A stretch of 58,992 nt of DNA from a virus. Position numbers and translations under genes: made by a program. This document shows positions 17,331 through 27,059 of this stretch, in pieces; positions within the stretch are counted from its first letter, which is position 1; each line of letters begins with the position of its first letter. The notes under the pieces were generated by a model. That model was given only the letters and a program-made list of their open reading frames with translations, searched no databases and was not told the origin of the DNA. The stretch covers positions 1-58,992 of IMG/VR virus record IMGVR_UViG_3300049783_001388, one strand, 5' to 3'.

Positions 17331-19597
17331 TGAATAGTAAAGATTTAATGAGTGACTATAATTTTATATCTAAATATAGTCAAAAAAAAGAAGATGGCAC
17401 TAAGGAAAATTGGAGTGAAAGTTTAGAAAGGATTTATGCAATGCATAAGGTTAAATATAAGGACATAATATCCGGTAAATATGGGGCTATTCTTTTAGAA
17501 CTTTTAGATTTCTGTAAAGATATGGAAACTGATAAGGCTGTATTATCAGCTCAAAGAGTTAGACAATTTGCAGACCCAAGGGAACATCGTGGAATCTTGA
17601 GACATAATGGAAAATTATACAATTGTGCAAGCTCTTACATGGACAGGATTGAAGTTTTCCACCAAACAATATTCGCATTATTAGAAGGATCTGGGGTTGG
17701 GTTAAGTTTGCAATATGAGCATATTTCAAGTTTGCCAAAATTCAAAAGAAATAAAAATGATAGATGTATCACTTATGTCATTGAAGACTCAATTGAAGGT
17801 TGGGCTGAATCTGTAAGATATTTAATAAGATCTTATGTAACACATACTAACGAGAGGCAAGAGTTTGATTATAGTAAGATAAGACCAAAAGGTGCAATTA
17901 TTGCAAACCAATTCTTAGCACCAGGACCTGATGGATTAAGGTTAAGCTTAGAAAAGATAAGAGATATATTGGAAAATGCTACTTGTGATGGTCCACGTAG
18001 ATTATTATCAATAGAAATTTATGATATAATAATGTGGGAAGCTGATGCTGTTTTATCTGGTGGAGTAAGAAGATCTGCAACCATAATGCTATTTAGCCAT
18101 GACGACAAACATATGTTATCTGCAAAGACTGGCGATTGGTATATCAATAATAAGCAAAGAAGATTATCAAACAATACTGTAATGTTGCATAGAGATACTG
18201 TGACGAGAGAACAATTTGATAGTGTTATGAAGTATGTTAAAGAATTTGGTGAGCCAGGATTTGGATTTACTAATTCTATTTACACTACTTTCAACCCATG
18301 TTTTGAAATAGGTAAGACACCTATAATTATGGAAACAGGTCAGACAGGGTTCCAATATTGCAACTTAACTGAAATTAATGGCACTTATTGCAATAGTAAA
18401 GAAAACTTAATGAAAGCTGTAAGAGCAGCTACTATCTTAGGTACATTACAAGCAGGGTATGATCAATTTAATTATTTAGGTGAAGTTACAGGTAAGATAG
18501 TAAGAAAAGAAGCTTTATTAGGAGTCAGTATTACAGGTTGGATGACAAACCCTGATATACTATTCAATGAAGAAATAATTTCTGAAGCAGCCAAGTATTC
18601 GTTAGAAGTTAATGAAGAAGTTGCAAATCTTATTGGTATAAATTTAGCAGCAAGGATAACTACAACAAAGCCGAGCGGTAATGCATCTGTACTACTTGGG
18701 ACAAGTTCAGGTATCCATGGTGACCATTCTGAAAAATATATTAGGAACATACAAGTTAATAAGGATGAGATAAGTGGAAAGGTATTTGCTTCAGTTAATC
18801 CATTTGCAGTACAAGATAGTGTTTGGTCTAATACTGATAGTGTGATTAGCTTCCCACTTAAAGCAGATGATAAGACAATTCTTAAAAATGATTTATTAGG
18901 CGTTAAACAATTAGAGTATGTTAAAAAAGCTCAAGAGTGGTGGGTGCTAAATGGTCATAGACCTGAATTGGCTACCGTAGGAGGGACTACACACAATGTA
19001 TCTAACACAATACAAGTACCGCCAGATTCATGGGATGAAGTTGCTGACTTTATTTGGGAAAATAGAGGTATTCTTAGCGGTGTAAGTTTATTACCAACTT
19101 CTGGTGATTTAGACTACCCACAAGCCCCATTTCAGAAAGTTAAAGATACTATTGATATAGTTAAGGAATATGGGGATGCGGTATTGTATGCAAGTGGGTT
19201 GATAGTAGATCAGATAGGTGTATTTGAAAACCTATGGGATGCTTGTGATTCTTTAAGGTATAATAAAGATATATCTATTGTCATTGATAGATTCGTTGAA
19301 ATAGATGGTGAAGTTGCCATTATACATGGTGACAATAAAGAGCAGAAGATTGCAAAAGTAAATAAGCAAGATTGGATACGTAGATTAGAAAAATTCTCTA
19401 TGAACCATTTTAATGGGAATTTAGATAATGCAATTAACTGTCTAAAAGATGTTGAACTAAATCATAGATGGAATAAACTTAATAAGGGTTTAAGAACCAT
19501 TAATTGGGATAATGTGGATTTCTCGAAAGAGTTTAAAGAATCTTCAGACCAAGTTGCAACGGCTTGTGCGGGAGGAAAATGTGAAATAAGTTTTTAA
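17330..19597 (+). CDS. nrdJ: Class II (adenosylcobalamin) ribonucleoside-triphosphate reductase
   Basis: 755 residues, close to the monomeric B12-dependent RTPR (about 740). It reduces NTPs to dNTPs using a B12-derived thiyl radical. Visible: the active-site Cys in YNCASSYMD (about 97), the substrate loop GSGVGLSLQ, NPCFEIG with the radical Cys and catalytic Glu, the phosphate-binding TTKPSGNASV, and the C-terminal redox pair CAGGKC that recharges the active site. No separate small subunit is needed. It is the last gene of the first replication operon. Confidence 0.9.
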   Translation: MNSKDLMSDYNFISKYSQKKEDGTKENWSESLERIYAMHKVKYKDIISGKYGAILLELLDFCKDMETDKAVLSAQRVRQFADPREHRGILRHNGKLYNCASSYMDRIEVFHQTIFALLEGSGVGLSLQYEHISSLPKFKRNKNDRCITYVIEDSIEGWAESVRYLIRSYVTHTNERQEFDYSKIRPKGAIIANQFLAPGPDGLRLSLEKIRDILENATCDGPRRLLSIEIYDIIMWEADAVLSGGVRRSATIMLFSHDDKHMLSAKTGDWYINNKQRRLSNNTVMLHRDTVTREQFDSVMKYVKEFGEPGFGFTNSIYTTFNPCFEIGKTPIIMETGQTGFQYCNLTEINGTYCNSKENLMKAVRAATILGTLQAGYDQFNYLGEVTGKIVRKEALLGVSITGWMTNPDILFNEEIISEAAKYSLEVNEEVANLIGINLAARITTTKPSGNASVLLGTSSGIHGDHSEKYIRNIQVNKDEISGKVFASVNPFAVQDSVWSNTDSVISFPLKADDKTILKNDLLGVKQLEYVKKAQEWWVLNGHRPELATVGGTTHNVSNTIQVPPDSWDEVADFIWENRGILSGVSLLPTSGDLDYPQAPFQKVKDTIDIVKEYGDAVLYASGLIVDQIGVFENLWDACDSLRYNKDISIVIDRFVEIDGEVAIIHGDNKEQKIAKVNKQDWIRRLEKFSMNHFNGNLDNAINCLKDVELNHRWNKLNKGLRTINWDNVDFSKEFKESSDQVATACAGGKCEISF

Positions 19598-19626
19598 GCT
19601 TTTAAGATAATTTTGTTAACTTTTAA

Positions 19627-19689
19627 CCCTATTGTATGTGTATAAATTAAAAATGCCTTAAGGACATTTATATATACATATAGTAGGGC
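19627..19689 (+). promoter_or_regulatory. Operon-head element, copy 2 (core at 19657-19689)
   Basis: The core reads CTTAAGGACATTTA then TATATACATATAGTAGGGC and aligns to the other three in the same register, although its 3' end diverges. CCCTATTGTATGTGTATA (19627-19644) can pair with TATATACATATAGTAGGG (19671-19688) over 18 positions if G-U pairs are allowed. The element therefore lies within a large hairpin. It heads the SSB-SbcD-RecA unit. Confidence 0.55.
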
Positions 19690-19703
19690 TATAAACTAAA
19701 TTT

Positions 19704-20261
19704 ATGGGTAGAATAGAAATGAATATTGGGGGCAAAAAAATTGTACTCAATACAAAAGATTTTAATGAAGAAATAGATGTAGACGATTTATTATCTATAC
19801 ATTATGAAAATATACCTGGAGAGGTAATTACGATTCCTGCATTATTAAATAGGGTAGGACTACTAAAAGCTGAGGCAGAATCAATATCTAAAAAATCTAA
19901 ATTATTACTTTCAATAGAAGAAAGTAAATTCAAGAAAGGGTTAAGACGCGAAGCTACAATTAATTCTGGCTTCTTTAGGATAAATGAAGAAAGATTTAAG
20001 TTAAGTGAAAAATCCCTAGAGGAAGCAATGGTTTTGGATAAAGTTTGCCAAACAAGAGCACAACAATTAATAGACGCTGAAACAGATTATGAAACTGTTT
20101 CTGTACTATATTGGTCTTTATCAGAAAAGAGTAAGAAATTAGATAACCTAATTAAAGGTACATCTCCAGACGAATTTTCAGAAAGTATCATAGAAGGTAA
20201 AATCAATGATATGTACATCAGTTTTAACAAAAGAATACCAATAACAGAAAGAAAAGGGTAA
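19704..20261 (+). CDS. Hypothetical helical protein next to SSB
   Basis: 185 residues, largely alpha-helical and charged, no TM segment. It is the first gene behind operon-head element 2 and lies 40 nt before the gp32-like SSB. In T4-type systems the recombination mediator UvsY works with gp32 and the RecA-like UvsX, and this operon contains SSB and RecA. A mediator role is therefore a reasonable but unproven guess; I do not recognise the sequence. Confidence 0.6.
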   Translation: MGRIEMNIGGKKIVLNTKDFNEEIDVDDLLSIHYENIPGEVITIPALLNRVGLLKAEAESISKKSKLLLSIEESKFKKGLRREATINSGFFRINEERFKLSEKSLEEAMVLDKVCQTRAQQLIDAETDYETVSVLYWSLSEKSKKLDNLIKGTSPDEFSESIIEGKINDMYISFNKRIPITERKG

Positions 20262-20301
20262 GACCCTCAAATATAATAACTAAATAAATCTTAATTAAAA
20301 A

Positions 20302-21639
20302 ATGGCATTCGACAGAAGCAAATTTAAAGGTGGCTCAAGAAAGGCACAAAAAGAAGTTCAAAAATCTGAACCTGTATCACAAAATGGTAAGAAAACTTGG
20401 CACTACATTGAAGAGGGTAGAAATGAACTAAGACTAGCTCCTCCACATAACCCAGAACATAGTTCTTATGAACTATACAGAACTGCAAACATTGATTGCA
20501 ATGCAGCCGTATGGGAAAATGGTGAAAAAACAGATAAGACTGAAATTAAAACTAAAAAGATAATTTCGGCAATAGTACACTCAGAAGCTTTAAAGCCATT
20601 AGGTGAGGACGCAGACATAATGGAATTGTATGTTAGAATGGTAAAGGACAATGCATACAAAACCATTAAAGATAAAAAGAAGAGAGAAAAATATCTTGCA
20701 CCTATTAAAGGTTATAGGGGTAATGATAAAAAATGGGTATGGGGTATTCAAGCTTCAAGTAGTTTTTTATGTTACGCTTGGCGTGATGGCAATTTAGGGA
20801 TGGTTCAATTATATTCTGCTTGGGTTAGAGATATGGACAAATTATCTGCTGAATTAGAAATAGAAGGGGATATTATTGAAATTGACCCATTTAGTAATGT
20901 TGATGAGGGATACCCATTAATAATTATGAAAGATAAGGGTAAGGATGACAAATGGAAATATGTTATCAGTATGGGTGCTCCATCTAGGGCAAAGTCAGAA
21001 ACTTATGATGATTTCTTTGCTAGGACAGCATTAACTGATGGGCAGTTATCTGAATTATCAAAAGAAAGATCCTTATACGATAAATATGTAGATTCTTACA
21101 AATTATCAGATTTTGAAATGTCTTTAGACGGATTAAAAATGTTTGATGAAAAAAATGAATTTGGCATATTTGAAGACGATGAATTCTTAGACAAGTGCGA
21201 AAAAATTCAAGAAATTTTAGAAGCAGATAAAGTTAGGAGAGAATCTGAAGCAGAGAAAAAAGAAGAAGAAGAGGAAGAAGATTCAGAAGAAAATAATACT
21301 CCTGCAAAAGTTCAAGAAAAAAAAGTTGCAAAGCCATTAAAGAAAAAAATCATTAAGGTTGCACCAAAAGTTGATAAACTTTTATTTGTTTTAAATTTTG
21401 TAAATGATTCATACGGTGAAGGGTTCGATAATCAAATACCAAGGGAAGGATCTGAATTAGATAAATGGTACGAATTGTCTAAAGATAATGAAGATTTACC
21501 GTTGGTTGATCAAGATGAATTTAATGCTGCGCTTTTACCAGAAGTAGAAGAAGTAGAAGAAGAGGAAGAAGAGGAAAACAAAGTTCCAGTAGGGGATTTA
21601 GCTTCACAGATTGCAAACTTAAGAAATCGTAAAAAATAA
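20302..21639 (+). CDS. gp32-like single-stranded DNA-binding protein
   Basis: 445 residues. The N-terminal basic region (KFKGGSRKAQKEVQK) is followed by an OB-type core with many aromatic residues (YIEEGRNELRLAPP, SSYELYRTANIDC, WVWGIQASSSFLCYAWRDG) and Cys residues reminiscent of gp32-type cores. The C-terminal third is highly acidic (Glu/Asp runs near 318-328 and 414-423), with a Lys-rich patch between (KVAKPLKKKIIKV). Acidic tails on phage SSBs recruit replication partners. It is longer than T4 gp32 (301). A strong terminator follows at once. Confidence 0.65.
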   Translation: MAFDRSKFKGGSRKAQKEVQKSEPVSQNGKKTWHYIEEGRNELRLAPPHNPEHSSYELYRTANIDCNAAVWENGEKTDKTEIKTKKIISAIVHSEALKPLGEDADIMELYVRMVKDNAYKTIKDKKKREKYLAPIKGYRGNDKKWVWGIQASSSFLCYAWRDGNLGMVQLYSAWVRDMDKLSAELEIEGDIIEIDPFSNVDEGYPLIIMKDKGKDDKWKYVISMGAPSRAKSETYDDFFARTALTDGQLSELSKERSLYDKYVDSYKLSDFEMSLDGLKMFDEKNEFGIFEDDEFLDKCEKIQEILEADKVRRESEAEKKEEEEEEDSEENNTPAKVQEKKVAKPLKKKIIKVAPKVDKLLFVLNFVNDSYGEGFDNQIPREGSELDKWYELSKDNEDLPLVDQDEFNAALLPEVEEVEEEEEEENKVPVGDLASQIANLRNRKK

Positions 21640-21642
21640 CAT

Positions 21643-21665
21643 AAATGGGGCGAAAGCCCCATTTT
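21643..21665 (+). terminator. Intrinsic terminator after SSB gene
   Basis: AAATGGGGC pairs with GCCCCATTT around a GAAA tetraloop, followed by T-rich sequence. It probably dampens read-through from the abundant SSB transcript into the SbcD/RecA genes. Confidence 0.9.
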
Positions 21666-21678
21666 AATCATAAACTAT

Positions 21679-22743
21679 ATGGAAAAACCAATTTTTTTAG
21701 CATCAACAGATTGGCATTTTACTAATGAAAATTCTAAGGAAATTTATGGGCTAATAGAAGAAAAATTTAAATTAGCTATTAGTTTAGGTCTAAAAGAAGT
21801 TTTTATGCTTGGGGATGTATTCGTAAGTAGAATAAGCCAGAGGATGGAAATATTAGATTCATTTTGGGATATATTAAATCTTGCGAAAGAGTATGGTATA
21901 ATTATGTATGTAATACCTGGGAACCATGACAAGACAGATTACAAATCTGACAGAAGCTTTTTAAGATTCTATTCTTATCACCCTAATATTAGATTAGTAG
22001 AAAACCATTTATCCTTAATAAGGGGTGAATATGAGATTCATTTAATGCCGTACTTTACCAATTCTTCAGAAAAATTTAAGGATAATTTTGATAAATGTTT
22101 ATCTCCTACTGATATATCAAAGAAACAGATACTAATGTCCCACTTTGCCGTACAAGGTTCAATAAATAACGATGGCACAAAAATTGAAAAGGGGTGTTCA
22201 GTTTCAGAATTTAAATCTTTTGAAATGGTTTTCTTAGGTCATTACCATAACACTCATAATGTAAGTTCTAATATATTACATATACCATCTTTGAGACAAA
22301 ACAATTTTGGTGAAGACGATAAGAAAGGGTTTACTATTATGTTTGAAGATGGGGAAATTGAATTAGTTTCACCAAATTTTACAAAATACATAAAGGTTAA
22401 ACTTGATCTTGATGAAGTAAAATTCAATGATTTATTCTTAGAAGCAGAAAAATATTCTAAATCAAACCCTAATGATAATGTCAGATTTGTTGTTACTGGG
22501 GAAGAAAATTTAGTTAGATCATTAGAAACTTCACGGTTTACTAATATGGGCATTGATATTAGAAAAAATATTAAGAGTCTAGTGCCAGAATTGTCAGATT
22601 CACCAAACGTACAAGAGATTGTAGAATGGACTAAATCTGATGTAATGGAAAGATTTAAAAAATATTGCATTAAAGGCAAGTTAGATCTAGATTATGGTAA
22701 CGAATTAATAATTAAAATAATAGGTAGAAATGTCAAGGGTTAA
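21679..22743 (+). CDS. SbcD/Mre11-like nuclease (T4 gp47-like)
   Basis: 354 residues of the calcineurin-like phosphoesterase fold. The metal-binding motifs are in order: DWH (11-13), GDVF (45-48), GNHD (81-84), MSHF and GHYH (about 188). It pairs with the Rad50/SbcC-like ATPase at 24566 to process DNA ends, supplying 3' single strands for RecA. The start is 13 nt after the terminator hairpin; the leader ATAAACTAT matches one used repeatedly in this region. It overlaps the next gene by 14 nt. Confidence 0.9.
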   Translation: MEKPIFLASTDWHFTNENSKEIYGLIEEKFKLAISLGLKEVFMLGDVFVSRISQRMEILDSFWDILNLAKEYGIIMYVIPGNHDKTDYKSDRSFLRFYSYHPNIRLVENHLSLIRGEYEIHLMPYFTNSSEKFKDNFDKCLSPTDISKKQILMSHFAVQGSINNDGTKIEKGCSVSEFKSFEMVFLGHYHNTHNVSSNILHIPSLRQNNFGEDDKKGFTIMFEDGEIELVSPNFTKYIKVKLDLDEVKFNDLFLEAEKYSKSNPNDNVRFVVTGEENLVRSLETSRFTNMGIDIRKNIKSLVPELSDSPNVQEIVEWTKSDVMERFKKYCIKGKLDLDYGNELIIKIIGRNVKG

Positions 22744-23071
22744 TATAAAAGATGTTAGTGGTATAAATGGTAGGGATCATACAGAATATACATCAAAGAC
22801 AAGTGGTAAATATTCATTGTATGTACAATACCTTGGAGGTGGATCACATATTGCGAATAGGGTAAATAACAAAGATAGATACCTTGAAGCTTTAAAGAGG
22901 GTAGCATCTCTATCGGCTGGAACAGAATCACAACCAATATCTGTTTACGAAATTAGAGAAACAGTTGGAGATATAGATGCAATTGATTTATCTGGAACCA
23001 TTAAGAAAATTACCAAACAAACAAAGCCATTTTTCATAGCAAAGAAAATATGGGGAATAGATATAATTTAA
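22730..23071 (+). CDS. Hypothetical protein between SbcD and RecA
   Basis: 113 residues with a Lys-rich C-terminal half. No family recognised. It overlaps SbcD by 14 nt and ends 1 nt before the RecA start, so it is translated with the recombination genes and may act with them. Confidence 0.6.
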   Translation: MSRVNIKDVSGINGRDHTEYTSKTSGKYSLYVQYLGGGSHIANRVNNKDRYLEALKRVASLSAGTESQPISVYEIRETVGDIDAIDLSGTIKKITKQTKPFFIAKKIWGIDII

Positions 23072-23072
23072 T

Positions 23073-24062
23073 ATGGCGAAAAATACAAAAAGTTCAGGAT
23101 TACAAGGCGTAACGGATTCAATAAATGCCTTGCTAGGGAGTGGAACAATGCAAAGTTTTGAAGACACAACCTTGCATGATGTCACTTGTACAAGTAGTGG
23201 TGGTATCGCATTAGATATTGCATTAGGTGGAGGATATCCACAAGGCAGGATAATAGAAATATATGGTCCAGAATCATCTGGTAAAACTACATTAGCAATC
23301 CATGCAGGGGCAGAAGTTCAAGACATTGGTAAAGCAGTAGTATTTTTAGATTTAGAAAATGCATTTGATCCAGAGTATGGGGCTGCATTAGGATTAGATT
23401 ATTCTAAAGATAAATGGGTATTTTCACAACCAGAATGTGGAGAGGATGCATTTACAATAATTGAACAATATGTGCAACTCCCTGAGGTTGGAATGATAAT
23501 AGTAGATTCAGTTGCTTGTATGACACCTAGAGCAGAAATGGAAGGTGAGTTTGGGGAATCTAAAATGGGTCTCCATGCAAGACTAATGTCGCAAGGTTTT
23601 AGAAAATTAGTTGGCAAAATAAAGAAAGCAGACTGTACTTTAATATTCTTAAACCAAACAAGGGATAAGATTGGGGTTATGTTTGGTAATCCTGAAACTA
23701 CGACAGGTGGGAATGCACTTAAATTCTATGCAAGCCAAAGATTAAGGGTTGGTAGGAAACAAGGTGTAAAAGGGAAAGATGGAATACTAATAACTAATCA
23801 CGCAACTGTAAAGGTTGAAAAGAATAAGATTGCTCCTCCACATAAGAAAGCAGAGTTCGAAATAAGATTTGGAGAAGGTATTGATAAAATTAGTGAGATA
23901 TTAGATATTGGTGCAGACTGGGATGTGATAGAAAAGAAAGGTGCTTGGTATTATTATGATGGAACAGCAATTGGTCAAGGTAAGGAAAAAGCTAGGGAAA
24001 CACTTATAGACAATATAGAGTTGCGAGAAGAAATAGAGAACAAGATTAGAGAGTTTATGTAG
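23073..24062 (+). CDS. recA: RecA/UvsX-type recombinase
   Basis: 329 residues, close to bacterial RecA (about 350) without the long acidic tail. Visible: Walker A GPESSGKT (65-72), FLDLENAFDP in place of the FIDAEHALDP-type strand, the Walker B region MIIVDSVACM, the L1 loop EGEFGESKMGLHARLMSQ, FLNQTRDKIGVMFGNPET, and the L2 loop TTTGGNALKFYASQR. It drives strand exchange during recombination-dependent replication and repair. The L1 and L2 loops are nearly bacterial in sequence, so it is closer to cellular RecA than to T4 UvsX. Confidence 0.93.
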   Translation: MAKNTKSSGLQGVTDSINALLGSGTMQSFEDTTLHDVTCTSSGGIALDIALGGGYPQGRIIEIYGPESSGKTTLAIHAGAEVQDIGKAVVFLDLENAFDPEYGAALGLDYSKDKWVFSQPECGEDAFTIIEQYVQLPEVGMIIVDSVACMTPRAEMEGEFGESKMGLHARLMSQGFRKLVGKIKKADCTLIFLNQTRDKIGVMFGNPETTTGGNALKFYASQRLRVGRKQGVKGKDGILITNHATVKVEKNKIAPPHKKAEFEIRFGEGIDKISEILDIGADWDVIEKKGAWYYYDGTAIGQGKEKARETLIDNIELREEIENKIREFM

Positions 24063-24070
24063 TCTAATTG

Positions 24071-24193
24071 AACCTATAGATTTTATTTTAAGTGTTTAAC
24101 GCATTTTTAAATAATCTTTATAGGTTTTTAGTACATTATACTATATTAATTTTAAAATTGCTTAGGGATGCTTATAAATACCACTACTATTGC
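24071..24193 (+). promoter_or_regulatory. Inverted repeat plus operon-head element, copy 3 (core at 24161-24193)
   Basis: AACCTATAGATT (24071-24082) pairs with AATCTTTATAGGTT (24113-24126) with a 2-nt bulge; a T-run follows, so it may terminate recA transcription. The core reads CTTAGGGATGCTTA then TAAATACCACTACTATTGC and matches copies 1 and 4 at most positions. It heads the SbcC-helicase-primase unit. Confidence 0.6.
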
Positions 24194-24204
24194 ATTAAAC
24201 GCAC

Positions 24205-24225
24205 AAACTATAAACTATAAACTAT
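24205..24225 (+). repeat. Three tandem AAACTAT units in a leader
   Basis: Three perfect copies of AAACTAT end 2 nt before the ATG at 24228. Single copies of (AT)AAACTATAAA precede other starts at 27632, 32033 and 33097, with shorter forms at 21679 and 19704. This looks like a translation-initiation motif replacing the Shine-Dalgarno sequence, here multiplied. Confidence 0.6.
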
Positions 24226-24227
24226 AA

Positions 24228-24572
24228 ATGAAAAAAAATATACCATTCTTAAAGAACACAACAATAGATCTTATACCATGTTTTGACTACCATGTAAATG
24301 ATTACACTTGGTCCATACTAAAAGATGCATTAAATGTAGATAGTTGGGATGAAGTTGTAAAGGTGGAACAATACATAATTGACGAATGTCCAGATTACCC
24401 AAACATTTTTCCATTAAGTGATAGGGAAGAATTAGATGTTTCTAGTATCCCGCATAAATTATATAAATGCAAAATATGGGGAACTGATTCTGTTGAAATA
24501 CAACACTTAAATAGTGAAGAAAGATATGCCAGTATATTCTATGTCAGTATAAATGATTTAGGATTATGGTAA
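24228..24572 (+). CDS. Hypothetical acidic protein
   Basis: 114 residues, acidic, no TM segment, no recognised domain. It is the first gene behind operon-head element 3 with a triple AAACTAT leader, and overlaps the SbcC gene by 7 nt. The strong leader suggests high expression. Confidence 0.6.
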   Translation: MKKNIPFLKNTTIDLIPCFDYHVNDYTWSILKDALNVDSWDEVVKVEQYIIDECPDYPNIFPLSDREELDVSSIPHKLYKCKIWGTDSVEIQHLNSEERYASIFYVSINDLGLW

Positions 24573-26575
24573 TAAAGGAAATAGGTTGTGAAAACTTTTT
24601 ATCTTTTAAAGAATTAAAGCTAAAGATAAGTGGAGTAAAGAGGATTCAAGGAGAAAATCTTGATGATGATGGACAGGAAACAAATGGCACTGGGAAAAGT
24701 GCCATACATTCCATGATAGAAGCAATATGGTTTAATACAACATCTAGGAAAAATGTTTCACTGAAACAGTTAGTTAGATGGGGGCATAAAAATTCATATC
24801 TATATATGATAATGTATTGCCCTATGCGTAAAGAAGAACTTCTAATAGAAAGAACAATTGGAAAGATTTCAAAACTAGATTTAAGTATTAATTCTGAGCC
24901 TGTTGATTTCGCAACCATAGCAGATGGCAATTCGCAGATAATAAAATGGATAGGGATCAATAAAGAAGACTTACAAAACTTTTTCTTGATAAATAAGGAA
25001 AAATACAATTCATTTTATAGCAATAGCAACACAAGCAAATTATCTATGATTGGTAGGTTTAGTAACTTATCAATAATAGATGGTAGTGATGAAGTTGTAA
25101 AAGAAGAGTGTGATAGTATAAGGGATTTAATATCAGAAAAAGAAAAGTTAATTTATTCCTATACCGGGAAAATATCACAACTTGAGGAATTAATATTAGA
25201 AGAAAAGAATAAAGATTTCCAAAAGGAGTATAATGATAAATTATTACATTATACACGTTCTGTAAGCAGTACTGAAGACAGTATTTCAGAACATACTAAA
25301 ACCATTGCCCAATTAAAACATTCTATACCAAGCATTAATGTAGAATTAAAGCAAATTAACGAAGAAATAGATTCATATAAGTCTAAGATAGATTTAACTA
25401 TTATCCCAGACGTAAATGAAGAACTTTCCACTGTTGATAATTCAATTGACAAAATTAAGGCAAACATTAAAAAAGAAAATTTAGGATTAATTGAAGATAA
25501 TTCTAATCTCATATACGTTAAATCTGAAGAAGATAAATGTAATAATAATTTAAGGGGTATAATAGAATGCCCTAAATGTGAGCATGAATTTAACCCTGCA
25601 GACCCCAAAATTGATATTTCAGAAGAAAAAGAATTTTTAGAAAATCAAATACTAACTTTAAAATCTTCAGTTGAGAAATTGATAAAGGATAAGCAAGATA
25701 AAATACTTAAATTAAACAATGAAATACATGGTCTTAATTCTACTGTTAAGTCTTCTATAACTAAAAAAGTTACTGAAGCAGAAAAAGAATTAAATTACTT
25801 AAAGAGGTTAAAGAATTTAAGTGATAAAAAATTTGACATTGCCAATAATAAGTTAGATAGAATTAATAGGAATATACTTAATTCAGAAGATTCTATTAAG
25901 ATTTGCGAATCAAGGCTATCAGATATTAATGACAACATTAAAAACTTGAATATTGGGTCAATTGATTTAGAAAGCATTAAAAGAAAAGAAAAATCAATAT
26001 CTTTAAATGAAGATTTAATAAAAAATCAAGATTCAGACTTAGAAAAATTAAATGAGTTTTTGTTTAAGGCATCACAATGGATATATAATTTTAAATTATT
26101 TAGGAGTGAATTATCAGTAGATGTATTGAATATCATCAGTGCCTACACAAACAAGTTCCTAGAATCTTTAAAGACAGATTTAATGGTAAAGTGGGAAGGG
26201 TTTAAGGTTAAGTCTAATGGAGATTTATCTGATAAAATTACCCCATTGATAATTAGGAATGGCGATATGTACCCATTCGGTTCGTTTAGCGGTGGTGAGC
26301 GTGGAAGGTTAGAGTATGCAAATATCTTAACTAGCCAATATCTTATCAATAGTACCCACAAATACGGAGGGTTGCAATTTTTATTGACTGATGAAATAAC
26401 AGAAGGTATTGATGCATTAGGTTTATCTAATCTAGCAGATGCCTTAAAGGGTATAGGGATACCAATATTATTAATCACACACGTTATGGATAGAAGCATT
26501 AGTGATGATGTATTACTAATTAGAAAACATAATGGAGAATCTAAAATTGTAACAAATGGTAATACTAGGGATTGA
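24566..26575 (+). CDS. SbcC/Rad50-like ATPase (T4 gp46-like)
   Basis: 669 residues with the SMC/Rad50 layout: Walker A TNGTGKSA (39-46), a long coiled coil (about 180-500) interrupted by a zinc hook CPKC (335-338), the ABC signature FSGGE (about 573) and Walker B FLLTDE (about 605). It would dimerise through the hook and power the SbcD nuclease at 21679. The two subunits are in different operons here. It overlaps the RuvC-like gene by 20 nt. Confidence 0.9.
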   Translation: MVIKEIGCENFLSFKELKLKISGVKRIQGENLDDDGQETNGTGKSAIHSMIEAIWFNTTSRKNVSLKQLVRWGHKNSYLYMIMYCPMRKEELLIERTIGKISKLDLSINSEPVDFATIADGNSQIIKWIGINKEDLQNFFLINKEKYNSFYSNSNTSKLSMIGRFSNLSIIDGSDEVVKEECDSIRDLISEKEKLIYSYTGKISQLEELILEEKNKDFQKEYNDKLLHYTRSVSSTEDSISEHTKTIAQLKHSIPSINVELKQINEEIDSYKSKIDLTIIPDVNEELSTVDNSIDKIKANIKKENLGLIEDNSNLIYVKSEEDKCNNNLRGIIECPKCEHEFNPADPKIDISEEKEFLENQILTLKSSVEKLIKDKQDKILKLNNEIHGLNSTVKSSITKKVTEAEKELNYLKRLKNLSDKKFDIANNKLDRINRNILNSEDSIKICESRLSDINDNIKNLNIGSIDLESIKRKEKSISLNEDLIKNQDSDLEKLNEFLFKASQWIYNFKLFRSELSVDVLNIISAYTNKFLESLKTDLMVKWEGFKVKSNGDLSDKITPLIIRNGDMYPFGSFSGGERGRLEYANILTSQYLINSTHKYGGLQFLLTDEITEGIDALGLSNLADALKGIGIPILLITHVMDRSISDDVLLIRKHNGESKIVTNGNTRD

Positions 26576-27059
26576 CCCAGGAAAAGACGGAGGATTTGCA
26601 ATACTTGAAGATGGTATTGTGATTAAGACAATGGCGACCCCAAATATAAAGGATAAAAATAATAATGGTATTGTTGATTGCTTAAAGGTTTCAGAATTCT
26701 TATCTGAAAATACAATCGATGAAATAATTATTGAAGATGTTCATGCAATATTTGGTTCAAGTGCGAAAACTACATTTAATTTCGGAAGAAATGTTGGTAT
26801 GGTTGAATCTTTAATTTTAGCTTATGGTTACGGTTTAGTTAAAATTAAGCCTAAAGATTGGCAATTAAGACCATGGAGAAAAGTTCCAATAATTAAAGAT
26901 TCAAAGGGAAAGAAAGATAATAAAGCAAGGTCTTTAAAAGCCTTACAAATTATCTACCCTAATCTTGACTACAAAATGTTATTGAGGACACCAAGATGTA
27001 AAGTAGCACATGATGGTATTGTTGATGCTATTCTTATTGCATATTCTAAATGCAGTTAA
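26556..27059 (+). CDS. RuvC-like Holliday-junction resolvase
   Basis: 167 residues of the RNase H-like RuvC fold: LGIDPGKDGG with catalytic Asp7, IIIEDVH with Glu60, and the C-terminal VAHDGIVDA with His151, Asp152 and Asp156. The stretch FGSSAKTTFNFGRNVGMVE is the helix region used for DNA contact in the family. It resolves recombination intermediates before packaging. It overlaps both neighbours. Confidence 0.85.
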   Translation: MVILGIDPGKDGGFAILEDGIVIKTMATPNIKDKNNNGIVDCLKVSEFLSENTIDEIIIEDVHAIFGSSAKTTFNFGRNVGMVESLILAYGYGLVKIKPKDWQLRPWRKVPIIKDSKGKKDNKARSLKALQIIYPNLDYKMLLRTPRCKVAHDGIVDAILIAYSKCS

